This document shows, piece by piece, positions 40,904 through 49,446 of a DNA stretch of 55,930 nucleotides (the first letter of the stretch is position 1; every line of letters begins with the position of its first letter). Made by a program: the position numbers and the translations under genes. Source of the DNA: W2P13-069 sp051876105 (GTDB lineage: Bacteria; Actinomycetota; Coriobacteriia; Coriobacteriales; QAMH01); assembly GCA_051876105.1 (NCBI GenBank), contig JBJEHN010000106.1, forward strand, positions 1-55,930, given 5' to 3'. Below the pieces are notes generated by a model. That model made no database searches. It worked only from the letters and a program-made list of their open reading frames with translations, and was not told the origin of the DNA.

Positions 40904-41191
40904 ATGAAGATCCTGACGAGCGACGGCAGGGAGATGGCCAGCATCGACCTTCGCGTGGACAAGGGCGCGGGCACCTGCGACCCGGCGATCAGGTCGTGCG
41001 GGATGCTGGTCGAGGGCCCCAAGTGCGAGATCAGCCTCACCAGGGACCCGGCCTCCGGCGGCCTGCTGCTGAACCTGGGCCTCCCAGAGCTCATGGGCGG
41101 CTCGATCCTCCTTGAGAAAGACGACGTGAGGCAGGTCAAGTCCCTGATGAACAAGGACGCCGTCAAGTTCATGATCCAAGCCTTTATGTGA
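40904..41191 (+). CDS. 95-aa protein of FAD oxidoreductase module
   Basis: A small soluble protein of unknown family with two Cys-containing turns (GTCDPAIRSCG, GPKCEISL) and a helical end (KDDVRQVKSLMNKDAVKFM). GAGGAGG stands 8 nt upstream of ATG. First gene of a plus-strand set with a 79-aa protein and a phytoene-desaturase-type flavoprotein. It shares a general beta-then-helix pattern with the 79-aa protein, so the two could be related subunits. No function can be named. Confidence 0.6.
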   Translation: MKILTSDGREMASIDLRVDKGAGTCDPAIRSCGMLVEGPKCEISLTRDPASGGLLLNLGLPELMGGSILLEKDDVRQVKSLMNKDAVKFMIQAFM

Positions 41192-41272
41192 CGTACGCAC
41201 CGGCCCGCCGGCGCGGCGCGCTGCCGCGGCGCGGGCGAAGGGAACCGCTGGAGAAGAGAAGGGAGGGAAGAG

Positions 41273-41512
41273 ATGAGCGACAAGAGCTGCCGCATCGTGA
41301 ACGGCGAAGGCGGAACCATGATCGAGCTCAAGAGCGTGCGCGTCGAGGGGGACCGCCTGGTCGTGACCGGCGCACTCATGGGCGCATGGGACACCGACAT
41401 GTACCTCGACATCGACGGCCTCAAGGCCGCGATCGGGATCGTGGACATCCCGGAGATCATGGAGTTCCTGGTCAAGAACGTGCTTCAGATCAAGGTCTCG
41501 AAGGAAGGCTAG
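41273..41512 (+). CDS. 79-aa protein of FAD oxidoreductase module
   Basis: A small acidic protein: beta-rich first half (MIELKSVRVEGDRLVVTGAL) and an amphipathic helical tail (IPEIMEFLVKNVLQIKV). GGGAGGGAAGAG precedes ATG 41273; an internal ATG at 41318 is possible. Lies between the 95-aa gene and the flavoprotein. Not recognised; probably a partner of the FAD enzyme. Confidence 0.6.
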   Translation: MSDKSCRIVNGEGGTMIELKSVRVEGDRLVVTGALMGAWDTDMYLDIDGLKAAIGIVDIPEIMEFLVKNVLQIKVSKEG

Positions 41513-41581
41513 ACCCCGGCGCACCAGCGCCACGCAAACACGCGCCCCAGGCGCGCAGAAACCCCCTGTTAGGAGAATGAA

Positions 41582-43150
41582 ATGGCAGAGTACGACGTCA
41601 TCATCATCGGCGGCAACACCCCCGCCCTCGTTGCGGCCACCTACCTGTCCAAGGACGCCGGCCAGAAGGTCCTCATCCTGGAGAAGAGCCCGTTCATCGG
41701 CGGCACCGCCATGACCGTCGAGATGACCCCGGGCTTCAAGTTCCACCCCGCCGCAACCGGCGAGTTCTACGTGCACCCCAAGGTCAACAAGGAGCTCCAG
41801 CTCGAGAAGTACGGCCTGGAGGAGATCCCCTGCAACCCAACGCTGACCACCTCCTTCGGCAACGGCGAGTACCTGAGGCTGTTCCCCGACCACCAAAAGA
41901 CCGCCGAGGAGATCGCGCGCTTCTCCGAGCATGACGCCAAGGCCTACCTCGAGTTCATCAGGAACTGGGGCGCCGTGGGCCAGATGTTCGGCCTGGAGCA
42001 GATGAACGAGGCCCCTTCCATGGCCCAGTTCGTCTCCGCGATGTCGGCGAGCCCCGAGATGGAGCGCATGTGCCGCGACATGCTCTTCGGCACCACCACC
42101 GACATCCTCGACAACTACTTCGAGAACGACTACGTCAAGGCCGCCTTCCTCACCCTCAACGAGGGCAACGTCTCCGGCCCCTCCTCCGGCAACTTCTTCT
42201 TCAACCTCGGGCGCATCCTGCACCCCTGGGGCACCGTCAAGGGCGGCCTGAAGATGGTCGCGGAGGCCCTCGAGGCCTGCGCGCTCGACCACGGCGTGGA
42301 GATCCGCCGCGAGTCCGAGGTCACCAAGATCCTCGTCAAGGACGGCGCCGCCTATGGCGTCGAGGTCAACGGCTCCGAGCAGATCGGCTGCAAGGTCGTC
42401 GTGAGCGAGCTCGAGTGGCCCAAGACCTTCTTCGACCTGACCGGCACCGAGTTCCTGCCAGACACCTTCGTCCGCAACCTCAACGAGATCAAGTACGAGT
42501 GCGGCGGCGTCACCCTCAACCTCGCGCTCGACGAGCTGCCCGACTTCGGCTTCCCCGAGGAGTGCTACAACGGCTTCTTCGGCATCACCAAGCCCGGCTA
42601 CGACTACCAGGAGGAGGCGTTCGCGGAGTACAAGTGCAAGCGCATCCCCGAGCGCATGTGCTCGATGACCTACATCCCCTCCTACATCGAGCCCGGCGTC
42701 TACGCCCCCGAGGGCAAGCACGTCCTGGTCGGCTACGCCTTCCCGATCAACTACTTCCTCAAGGACCGCGAGTGGGACGAGGAGACCAAGAAGGAGCTGC
42801 TGGACAAGTGGATCGACTCCCTCAACGAGTTCGCCCCCGGCATCAAGGACCACGTCATCTACGCCGACGGCTACACCCCCAAGGAGCTTGAGGAGAAGTT
42901 CGGCATGACACACGGCGACCTGGGCCACGGCACCCTGCGCTGGTACCACGAGTTCGGCTACCGCCCCATGCCCGGCTACGCCAACTACCGCGTGCCCATC
43001 AAGAACCTCTACATGGCCGGCCAGAACGTGCACCCGCTCTCTGGCCTGGGCGGCGTCGGCGGCTTCAACGTCGCGCGCGCCATCATCAACGACTACAAGC
43101 TCGACGCGGCTGCCGAGGGCGGCAAGGACGAGTACTCCGACCGCTGGTAG
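41582..43150 (+). CDS. Phytoene desaturase-type FAD-dependent oxidoreductase
   Basis: A 522-aa flavoprotein of the CrtI/amine oxidase-like class. The dinucleotide site reads VIIIGGNTPALVAATYL with VLILEKS at the end of the second strand; the C-terminal FAD-contact motif is LYMAGQNVHPLSGLGGVGGFNVA. No signal peptide or membrane helix. Such enzymes saturate, desaturate or isomerise hydrophobic substrates such as carotenoids, retinoids or steroids; an anaerobic gut-type host would more likely use it as a reductase. GGAGAATGAA stands before ATG 41582. Strong G/C-ending codon use. It is the main enzyme of the LysR-linked module. Confidence 0.8.
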   Translation: MAEYDVIIIGGNTPALVAATYLSKDAGQKVLILEKSPFIGGTAMTVEMTPGFKFHPAATGEFYVHPKVNKELQLEKYGLEEIPCNPTLTTSFGNGEYLRLFPDHQKTAEEIARFSEHDAKAYLEFIRNWGAVGQMFGLEQMNEAPSMAQFVSAMSASPEMERMCRDMLFGTTTDILDNYFENDYVKAAFLTLNEGNVSGPSSGNFFFNLGRILHPWGTVKGGLKMVAEALEACALDHGVEIRRESEVTKILVKDGAAYGVEVNGSEQIGCKVVVSELEWPKTFFDLTGTEFLPDTFVRNLNEIKYECGGVTLNLALDELPDFGFPEECYNGFFGITKPGYDYQEEAFAEYKCKRIPERMCSMTYIPSYIEPGVYAPEGKHVLVGYAFPINYFLKDREWDEETKKELLDKWIDSLNEFAPGIKDHVIYADGYTPKELEEKFGMTHGDLGHGTLRWYHEFGYRPMPGYANYRVPIKNLYMAGQNVHPLSGLGGVGGFNVARAIINDYKLDAAAEGGKDEYSDRW

Positions 43151-43195
43151 GCAGCTGGCCTGAGGCCGCGAGGCGAGACATGAGCTGAGCCAACC

Positions 43196-43219
43196 GGAGC
43201 CCCGAGCAATCGGGGCTCC
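43196..43219 (+). terminator. Hairpin after FAD oxidoreductase
   Basis: GGAGCCCCG (43196-43204) pairs with CGGGGCTCC (43211-43219), 6-nt loop, 45 nt past the stop. No T-run follows. Confidence 0.5.
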
Positions 43220-43258
43220 ACTGGCACCGGCGCCTGTATGCGCTCTAAGGGGGAATTC

Positions 43259-43423
43259 ATGGCAGAAATCATCATCTTGGAGGAGGGCGCCCCGAGGGGC
43301 TTCTTCAAGGGGAGCTCTGTGGCGTTCGGCGTCATGGGGACCGGGGATTTCAAGAGGGACAGGGAAGAGAGCGTCCGGCAACCCTGCCTGCAGCCAGATG
43401 GCAGCAGGGCGAGCTTCCTCTAG
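43259..43423 (+). CDS. Doubtful 54-aa frame
   Basis: Begins MAEIIILEEGAPRGFFKG with GGGGG upstream, and ends in Arg/Gln/Ser-rich sequence unlike a folded domain. The start looks like a real gene beginning, so it may be the 5' remnant of a lost gene. No family recognised. Confidence 0.3.
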   Translation: MAEIIILEEGAPRGFFKGSSVAFGVMGTGDFKRDREESVRQPCLQPDGSRASFL

Positions 43424-43537
43424 ATTCGAGCCGAGTTGTTCCCAAAGCCATCACGGCTGGCTGTTTCCCAAGGTGGGAGCGCAGGGTTTTGGGAGAGCGC
43501 GAAAACCGATGCTGTGAGATTGGAAACGACCTTCAGG

Positions 43538-44242
43538 TTATTTCGTGGGGACCCACAGGCTCGAGGTGCCTGGCTTGCCCTGCCCCGACATGGAGACATA
43601 GCGCTCGACCATGAAGCGCATGGAGTCGTGCGCGTTGTTCTCGAAGATGAGGACATCCTCCTCGCTGTGCGCCATGGGCAGCGGGTGCATGCCCGTGATG
43701 CTGTACACTAGCAGTCCAACGCTCGAGTTCGTGAAGAAGGATGAGAAGAAGTCGATTATCAGGGGGTCCTCGATGCGGCCGCCGGCGGCGAAGCGGACGT
43801 CCTTCCTGAACTCGTGGTAGTACAGGTCAATGAGGTAGTCCTCGAAGTTCGGGACGTCGTGCGTGGTCAGCACCCTGCGGTAATAGGACTTGTCGCTGAG
43901 AGCCTCGTCGATGGCTGTCCAGAAGCCGCCAAGGTTGAGCGCGTCGGCCTCGTTCCTTGCGTCCACGTAGAACGGCATACTCGAGAAGCGGTCGTCGCTG
44001 CCCGCTGGGCCGAAGACAAGGGACTCCGGCGGGTAACGCTTCAGGAGGGCTCTGCCCATGTCGTGCCTGAACGTCCAGATGACGAGGTCGAGCTTGCCCC
44101 TGAAGTGGTAGTAGAAGGTGCTCTTATCGACCTCGCATTCGCGCACGATGTCCATGACGCTGACGCTGTCGATGCCGCGCGCGGTGATCAGCCTCTTGCC
44201 GGCCTCGGAGATCCCCCGCTTCACCAGATTGGACTTTGCCAT
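43538..44242 (-). CDS. TetR-family regulator
   Basis: A 234-aa regulator. The N-terminal 60 residues carry the TetR helix-turn-helix (VSVMDIVRECEVDKSTFYYHFRGKLDLV); the rest is a helical ligand domain with many aromatic residues, consistent with a bulky hydrophobic ligand. It lies between the FAD oxidoreductase module and the fdhD-molybdoenzyme genes, on the strand of the latter, and may control either. Confidence 0.85.
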   Translation of the reverse strand: MAKSNLVKRGISEAGKRLITARGIDSVSVMDIVRECEVDKSTFYYHFRGKLDLVIWTFRHDMGRALLKRYPPESLVFGPAGSDDRFSSMPFYVDARNEADALNLGGFWTAIDEALSDKSYYRRVLTTHDVPNFEDYLIDLYYHEFRKDVRFAAGGRIEDPLIIDFFSSFFTNSSVGLLVYSITGMHPLPMAHSEEDVLIFENNAHDSMRFMVERYVSMSGQGKPGTSSLWVPTK

Positions 44243-44359
44243 CGGCCCTCCCCCTCACTCAAGTCGATGCAGCTCGCAGATGGTGGGTGCCTCCCTGCGT
44301 GCTGAGCATAGCGTACCCGCCCCGTCCTCGCTTGCGCGAGCACTGCGGCGTACAGCCCC

Positions 44360-45142
44360 CTAGCATCCGTCTGTGAGGCAGCCGAGGGGGTCGCTGAACA
44401 CGCGCATCCCGTCTGGCCAGGCTGAGCAAACGAGCGTCAGCCCGTAGTCCCGTGCAAGGCGCACCGCGAACTCGGTTGGGATGGCTTTCGTCACGAGGGT
44501 GGGAATCCTGGCCCTAACGGCCTTACAGACTATCTCGGCTGGCACGCGCCCGCTCGAGAAGATCAGGGAGTGCTCGAGGTCGACGCCGTTTCTCAGGGCA
44601 TAGCCAATCACCTTATCGAAGGCGTTGTGGCGGCCGAGGTCCTCGCGGCAGCACAGCACCTCGTCCCCCGTGGCGAGTCTGCAGCTGTGGGAGCCCATCG
44701 TCCTCTTGTGTACGGGCGTGTCCTCGGCGAAGGCCTTGGCGAGCGAGAACACCTGCTCGATGCTCACCGGCACGGGGCTGAGCTTGTCAAAGCCGGCCGC
44801 GCCGGATACGTACTCCTCGACGCGCGCCCTCGAGGGGCGGGGGTCGACCCCAGCGGCGAGCTGTATGCCGATCCGGGCGCCGTCCGCGCTCACCCTCACG
44901 GAGACCACGTCGTCGACCGAGCGTATCACGCCCTCGGTGAAGAGCCTCCCCACCGCAAGGTCCACGAGCTCGTCAGCCGAGCAGATGAGCTCGCAGAACA
45001 GCGCGTCGTTGACGATCAGGCTCGCCAGGTGCTCTGTCTGCATGCTGCAGCGCTCAGCGATGGGGCGGCCGTCTGGCTTGATGCTGACGACGTCGCAGAA
45101 CGGCTCGGGCAGGGGCTCGCAGAACGCATCCAAAACCTTCAC
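44360..45142 (-). CDS. fdhD: FdhD-type sulfurtransferase lacking the CxxC loop
   Basis: A 260-aa protein. FdhD moves sulfur from a Cys desulfurase to the Mo/W-bis-PGD cofactor before insertion into formate dehydrogenase-like enzymes. Family features: REDLGRHNAFDKVIGYAL, SSGRVPAEIVCKAVRARIPTLVTKAIPTEFAVRLA and the N-terminal RPIAERCSM. The usual CGxCG loop that carries the persulfide is replaced by SGAAGFDKL with no Cys; remaining Cys are elsewhere (SHSCRLA, VLCCRE). It probably serves the adjacent molybdoenzyme complex and may use a different chemistry. Last gene of the minus-strand unit, 146 nt after the NrfD-type gene and beyond a hairpin. Confidence 0.85.
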   Translation of the reverse strand: MKVLDAFCEPLPEPFCDVVSIKPDGRPIAERCSMQTEHLASLIVNDALFCELICSADELVDLAVGRLFTEGVIRSVDDVVSVRVSADGARIGIQLAAGVDPRPSRARVEEYVSGAAGFDKLSPVPVSIEQVFSLAKAFAEDTPVHKRTMGSHSCRLATGDEVLCCREDLGRHNAFDKVIGYALRNGVDLEHSLIFSSGRVPAEIVCKAVRARIPTLVTKAIPTEFAVRLARDYGLTLVCSAWPDGMRVFSDPLGCLTDGC

Positions 45143-45193
45143 GGGTCATCCTTTCGGGTAGGGGCGCTGGCGCCGTGCTGAGAATTGAGATGA

Positions 45194-45227
45194 GGGCCGC
45201 ACCGGCGTTGGCTAACCGGTGCGGCCC
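45194..45227 (-). terminator. Stem-loop between NrfD-type gene and fdhD
   Basis: Perfect 12-bp stem GGGCCGCACCGG (45194-45205) with CCGGTGCGGCCC (45216-45227), 10-nt loop. Same type as the intra-operon hairpins of operons 1-3; it would reduce fdhD expression relative to the structural genes. Confidence 0.55.
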
Positions 45228-45288
45228 TTGGCAGCCCCCACGAAAAGGAGGTGTTGGGTGATGGGGGCCTGCCGCTGAGAGGAAAGGC

Positions 45289-46146
45289 TTACATGACGGG
45301 GGAGTAGGAGCCCGCCTTCATGAAGGTGAACCTGAGCGCGAAGGCGCCGATCACCTCACAGGCGCCCACGACGGCCCAGGCAAGGGCGGGCAGGCTGAAA
45401 CCGAGGGCCGGGACCAGACAGACGGCAAGCGGGACCACGATTCCCAGACCCACGGCGCCGAGCTTGAACGCGGCAGCGAGACTGCCCTTGGAGAGCAGCT
45501 GTGCGGACTCCATGCGCCCGCCGCGGGCCTTCTTGGCGCAGCGCAGGACAGAGAAGAGGGCCAGTGCGAGCACGAGCACCGCCACGCCGTTCCAAGAGCA
45601 CAGCGGCTCGAGCTGGACGTCGGGGAACAGCGCGGAGAGCGCCATGAGCGCACCGCTGCCGCTTGCGGCGGCGCTTGCCCCGAAGAGGACGGGAAGGCCG
45701 CTGTCGCCCCAGAGGGCCACGCCGCGCGAGTCGATCATGGTGAAGCTGTCGTAGACGGCCATGAAGACGGCGAGCAGGCACGAGGCGATTCCCAGCGCGC
45801 GGACGAGGACGGTGAGCTCAGGGCACAGGTAGAGGGCGGCGAAGTAGCAGGCGCCGATCACGCCGAACAGGAGCATGCCCCAGGCACCCTTGCTGATCCA
45901 GGAGTTGCCGAGCTTCTTGAATACCTTGAGGAAGCGGCCCGGCTTGCCGAGGTCGACCATCAAGAGCAGGCCCTTGACGACGAGCAGCGAGACGAAGGCG
46001 ATGAGTGCGCCCAGTGAGAAGCCGGTCATGATCGAGAAGACGAACATGCCCGCGGCCACGGTTCCAAAGGCCATCTCGGTGCACATGATCGCGCTGCTCC
46101 AGTCCCTTTGCTGGGAGTAGTCGATGGAAAGGTCGAAGGTTCTCAT
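45289..46146 (-). CDS. NrfD/DmsC-type membrane subunit
   Basis: A 285-aa protein with eight hydrophobic helices. The segment VDLGKPGRFLKVFKKLGNSWISKGAW is the NrfD/PsrC hallmark between helices 2 and 3. It should couple the complex to the menaquinone pool; no haem-binding motif. Third gene of the complex, 12 nt after the ferredoxin subunit. Together with the catalytic subunit it forms a membrane-bound, cytoplasm-facing reductase or dehydrogenase. Confidence 0.85.
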   Translation of the reverse strand: MRTFDLSIDYSQQRDWSSAIMCTEMAFGTVAAGMFVFSIMTGFSLGALIAFVSLLVVKGLLLMVDLGKPGRFLKVFKKLGNSWISKGAWGMLLFGVIGACYFAALYLCPELTVLVRALGIASCLLAVFMAVYDSFTMIDSRGVALWGDSGLPVLFGASAAASGSGALMALSALFPDVQLEPLCSWNGVAVLVLALALFSVLRCAKKARGGRMESAQLLSKGSLAAAFKLGAVGLGIVVPLAVCLVPALGFSLPALAWAVVGACEVIGAFALRFTFMKAGSYSPVM

Positions 46147-46158
46147 GTCTCTCCCTCC

Positions 46159-46746
46159 TTACGGCAAGTAGTAGACGTGCGGTGCGGTGCCGAGCTCGGA
46201 CCTGAGCGTGTAGCCGCGGCGGCGTTGGATCATGCCCATCAGGTCCTCCTCCCTGCCGAAGATGCGGGCGTCGGCCACGCAGGTCTGCACGCACGCGGGC
46301 TCGAGACCCTTCTCCAGGCGGGGCTTGCAGAACGTGCACTTGTCGACGGTGCCCACCGGGTGCTCGGCGTACTTCACCTTCTCGAACGGGCACAGCTGCT
46401 TGCCGAAGTACCCGTCGCCGTCCTCCATGAAGGTGCGGGCCTCGTAGGGGCAGGCCGTCACGCAGGCGCGGCAGCCCACGCACTCGCTGGGGTCGACGGT
46501 GACGATGCCGTCCTTGTCCTTGGACGTCGCGCCCGTGGGGCACACGTCCACGCACGGCGGGTTCTCGCAGTGCATGCAGAGCATCGGCAGGTTCACGCGC
46601 TTGACGTTGGGGTACTTGCCGATCTCCTTCTTCATGACCTTGGAGCGAAAGACGCCCGGGCGGGTGCCGTTCTCCTGCTTGCACATGGTTGCGCATGCGC
46701 CGCACCCGACACACCGCTTCATGTCGATGACCATGCAGTAAGTCAT
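46159..46746 (-). CDS. Four-cluster ferredoxin subunit of island molybdoenzyme
   Basis: A 195-aa DmsB/PsrB-type subunit. Cys groups: CVGCGACATMC (12-22), CMHCENPPCVDVCP (57-70), CVGCRACVTACP (about 89-100) and CTFC with CVQTC (about 137-157), giving four [4Fe-4S] clusters. No signal peptide. ATG 46746 (MTYCMVID) lies 10 nt after the catalytic-subunit stop; the open frame to 46833 runs inside that gene. Transfers electrons between the NrfD-type subunit and the catalytic subunit. Confidence 0.9.
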   Translation of the reverse strand: MTYCMVIDMKRCVGCGACATMCKQENGTRPGVFRSKVMKKEIGKYPNVKRVNLPMLCMHCENPPCVDVCPTGATSKDKDGIVTVDPSECVGCRACVTACPYEARTFMEDGDGYFGKQLCPFEKVKYAEHPVGTVDKCTFCKPRLEKGLEPACVQTCVADARIFGREEDLMGMIQRRRGYTLRSELGTAPHVYYLP

Positions 46747-46756
46747 AGCGCGCCTC

Positions 46757-49360
46757 CTAGCCCTTCTTCGTGATCTTGCAGCGGACGCACTGGTCGTACG
46801 CGGCAACGAGGTGGTCATAGTGGTCGTGGTCAACCGGACAGAGCTTCGCGAAGGCGACTCCCTTGCCCTGGGCTCGCCTGAAGAACTCGGAGCGGCTGTT
46901 GAAGCAGCCTGAGGAGCTGGCGATGACCTCGGGGTGCACGCCCTCCACGCAGACGATCCTGCCCTCCTCCTTGCTGCCGTGGGAGTTCTCGATGACGACC
47001 AGGTCGCCGTCCTTGAGCCCCTTGCGGCGGGCGGTCTCGGCGTTGATCTCGATGGTGTAGCCGTATGGGTCGGCCTCGTTGATCTCGTCGATCCAGGGGT
47101 TGTTCTGGAGGAACGAGTCGGTGTTGAGCGGGCTGGTGTAGTACACCGGTAGCAGGTCGTACTCGGGGTTCTTCACATAGAACTCGGTGCAGGGCTCCCA
47201 GCCCGGTAGAGGCTGGTAGTCCTCGATCTGCTGCCACTCGATGCCGGACTCCTTTACCGCGGCCTCGACCTGCGGCTTGTAGATGAGCGGGGCCTCGTAG
47301 TAGAACGGGATGCGCATGTCGGTGAAGGGGTAGAGGTAGACCTCCTCGGGCTTGCGCGGCCAGGTGTAGACGCCGTTCTTCTTGAACCAGTTCAGGCCGT
47401 GGCCGGTCCACTGCTTGTAGATGCGGTCGAGAATCTCTTCCCACCTGTACTCGCCCATGACGTCGAGCGCGTTGTCGCCCGTGAGGGGAATAATCGAGTT
47501 GAGCAGCCCGTAGAAGTTGGGCAGCTTGCCCACGCGCTTGGTCAGCTCGAGGATGATCTCCATGCTGCTGGGGCAGTTGTCCTTGGCGGGGACGACGGGC
47601 TGTCGAATGGTGACGGCCCACGGAGTCTCGAGGTCGCCGGGGGTGTGGTGGGTGTACTGCGCGTTGGGCGGCGGATCAAGGCGCTCGAGGTACTGGCACT
47701 CGGGCAGGATGAGGTCGGCGAAGTAGGTGGTATCGCTTAGGTAGATGTCGAGGCAGATGACGTATTTGAAGCTCTCCATGTAGCGGACCATGTCCTCCTC
47801 GGAGCCCCAGTTGCTCACCGGGTTGCCCGCGAAACAGAACAGCAGCTCCTGGTCCTTCTGACCGTACTCCTTGCCCCTTCCCTGGGTCATGTACGTGAAG
47901 TGGAGCTCAGCGGGGTTGAACGGCTGCAGGCCCAGCAGGCCCAGGTCCTGGCCGGTCTTGTCCCAGTGGGCCGCGGGCGTGGTCAGGGCGTCCTTGGACT
48001 TCTGGAAGTCGGAGGTGGTGCCGGTGTTGTAGTAGAGGCCGTTGTGGCCGAGCATGAGGTCCTCGTTGTCAACGGACGCAGGGTCCCAGGAGACGAAGCC
48101 GTGGTCGTTGCCGGTGCACTTGGCAGAGAAGCTGATCATGCCGCCGGGGACGTTGTAGGCGCCCACGAGCATGTTCAGGAACAGCACTGCCCATTCGGTG
48201 AGGAAGGCGTGCTTGTGGCGGGTGACGCCGGAGAACAGGTCTACGGAGACCGGGCGGTAGGGCATGGTCACGCCGTCGATGACGATGGTCTGGCCGATGC
48301 CCGCCGTCTCGCCGAACTCGCGGGAGAGCTGGCGGATGGTCTCGGCGGGGACGGTGGTGATGGTCTCGGCGTACTCGGGTGTGAACTGCCTCACCTTGTC
48401 AGCGTAGAGCTGGAAACCGGGGGAGCACTTCCTGCCGTTGACCTCGTAGACGCCCCAGAGCGCCTGGTCTTGGACGTCGTCTGCACGCAGGAGCTTCGCC
48501 GTGTTGTCGGTGGGGTCCCACACGAGAGGCTTGTTCGTCTCCTCGTCGCGCATGATAAGCCCCGTCTCGAGGTCGACGAGGTCGGCTGCGTTCGTGTACT
48601 TCTTAAGGTACTCGGCGTCGTAGATGCCCAGCTCGTGGACGAGGACGTAGCCCATAGACATGGCTAGGGCGCCGTCGGTACCCGGCCTGATGGGCACCCA
48701 TTGGTCGGAGGCCTGCGCGGAGGCGCCCATGTACGGGTCGACCGTCACCAGCTTGCAGCCCTTCTCCCTGGCCTCTGCCAGACGGTGCGCCGACATGTTG
48801 AAGCCGTGCCTGGTTGCGACGCCGGCGTTGGTGCCAAAGTTGATGACCATCTTGCACAGTCTGTAGTCGGGTGCGGCGTTGCCTGTGGTGCTGAACTGGT
48901 CGTACAGGCGGTGGATGCCTGCGCCGCAGATGTCAGAGCCCGTCCAGTTGACGCCCATGGCGCCCTTGCTCCACAGCATGAATATGTAGAACATGGAGTT
49001 GTTCGCGACCATGTTGTACGTCGTGATGTTCGTGGGGCCCTTTGCGTAGGCCTCCTGCCACTTCTTTGCGGCGATTTCGTACGCCTCGTCCCAGCTGATC
49101 TCCTTCCAGCCGGGGTCTTGATCGAATCCCTTCTTGGGGTTCGTTCTCACCAGCGGCTTGGTGACGCGGTCGGGGTCGTACAGCTGCATGATGCCGGTGG
49201 CACCCTTGCCGCACAACCTTCCACCGCCAGTCGGGCTGTCTGGATTGCCCTCGAGCTTCTCCACCACGCCGTCGACAACATGGGCACGGATTGAGCATCC
49301 GTTGAAGCACATGTTGCAGCTTGTGGGGATCCACTCGTCCTGCTTCCCCTTCTTGGCCAT
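46757..49360 (-). CDS. Molybdopterin-dependent catalytic subunit of island complex
   Basis: An 867-aa DMSO reductase-family enzyme. The [4Fe-4S] site is canonical: Cys15-x2-Cys18-x3-Cys22 and Cys50. Cys145 in SDICGAGIH is the likely molybdenum ligand. Unlike most PsrA/DmsA subunits there is no Tat signal, so catalysis is cytosolic. C-terminal landmarks: DGDLVVIENSHGS and SSSGCFNSRSEFF. First gene of a unit with ferredoxin, NrfD-type and FdhD genes. From memory, molybdoenzyme clusters of Eggerthellaceae with similar composition have been linked to steroid 21-dehydroxylation; whether this is the same type needs a direct comparison. AAAGGAGAGG precedes ATG 49360. Confidence 0.9.
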   Translation of the reverse strand: MAKKGKQDEWIPTSCNMCFNGCSIRAHVVDGVVEKLEGNPDSPTGGGRLCGKGATGIMQLYDPDRVTKPLVRTNPKKGFDQDPGWKEISWDEAYEIAAKKWQEAYAKGPTNITTYNMVANNSMFYIFMLWSKGAMGVNWTGSDICGAGIHRLYDQFSTTGNAAPDYRLCKMVINFGTNAGVATRHGFNMSAHRLAEAREKGCKLVTVDPYMGASAQASDQWVPIRPGTDGALAMSMGYVLVHELGIYDAEYLKKYTNAADLVDLETGLIMRDEETNKPLVWDPTDNTAKLLRADDVQDQALWGVYEVNGRKCSPGFQLYADKVRQFTPEYAETITTVPAETIRQLSREFGETAGIGQTIVIDGVTMPYRPVSVDLFSGVTRHKHAFLTEWAVLFLNMLVGAYNVPGGMISFSAKCTGNDHGFVSWDPASVDNEDLMLGHNGLYYNTGTTSDFQKSKDALTTPAAHWDKTGQDLGLLGLQPFNPAELHFTYMTQGRGKEYGQKDQELLFCFAGNPVSNWGSEEDMVRYMESFKYVICLDIYLSDTTYFADLILPECQYLERLDPPPNAQYTHHTPGDLETPWAVTIRQPVVPAKDNCPSSMEIILELTKRVGKLPNFYGLLNSIIPLTGDNALDVMGEYRWEEILDRIYKQWTGHGLNWFKKNGVYTWPRKPEEVYLYPFTDMRIPFYYEAPLIYKPQVEAAVKESGIEWQQIEDYQPLPGWEPCTEFYVKNPEYDLLPVYYTSPLNTDSFLQNNPWIDEINEADPYGYTIEINAETARRKGLKDGDLVVIENSHGSKEEGRIVCVEGVHPEVIASSSGCFNSRSEFFRRAQGKGVAFAKLCPVDHDHYDHLVAAYDQCVRCKITKKG

Positions 49361-49446
49361 GGCCCTCTCCTTTCACAGTTCCTCCCCCGCGTATGCCGGG
49401 GGTTGCTGCGAAGGTACTCGTGTTGATGGCCGGCGCGATACGCCCT

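Noticed and set aside
40871..43381. 836-codon minus-strand frame opposite the FAD oxidoreductase module
   Set aside because: Low-complexity Val/Leu/Asp/His composition, no motif, and it covers three genes with clear starts on the other strand.
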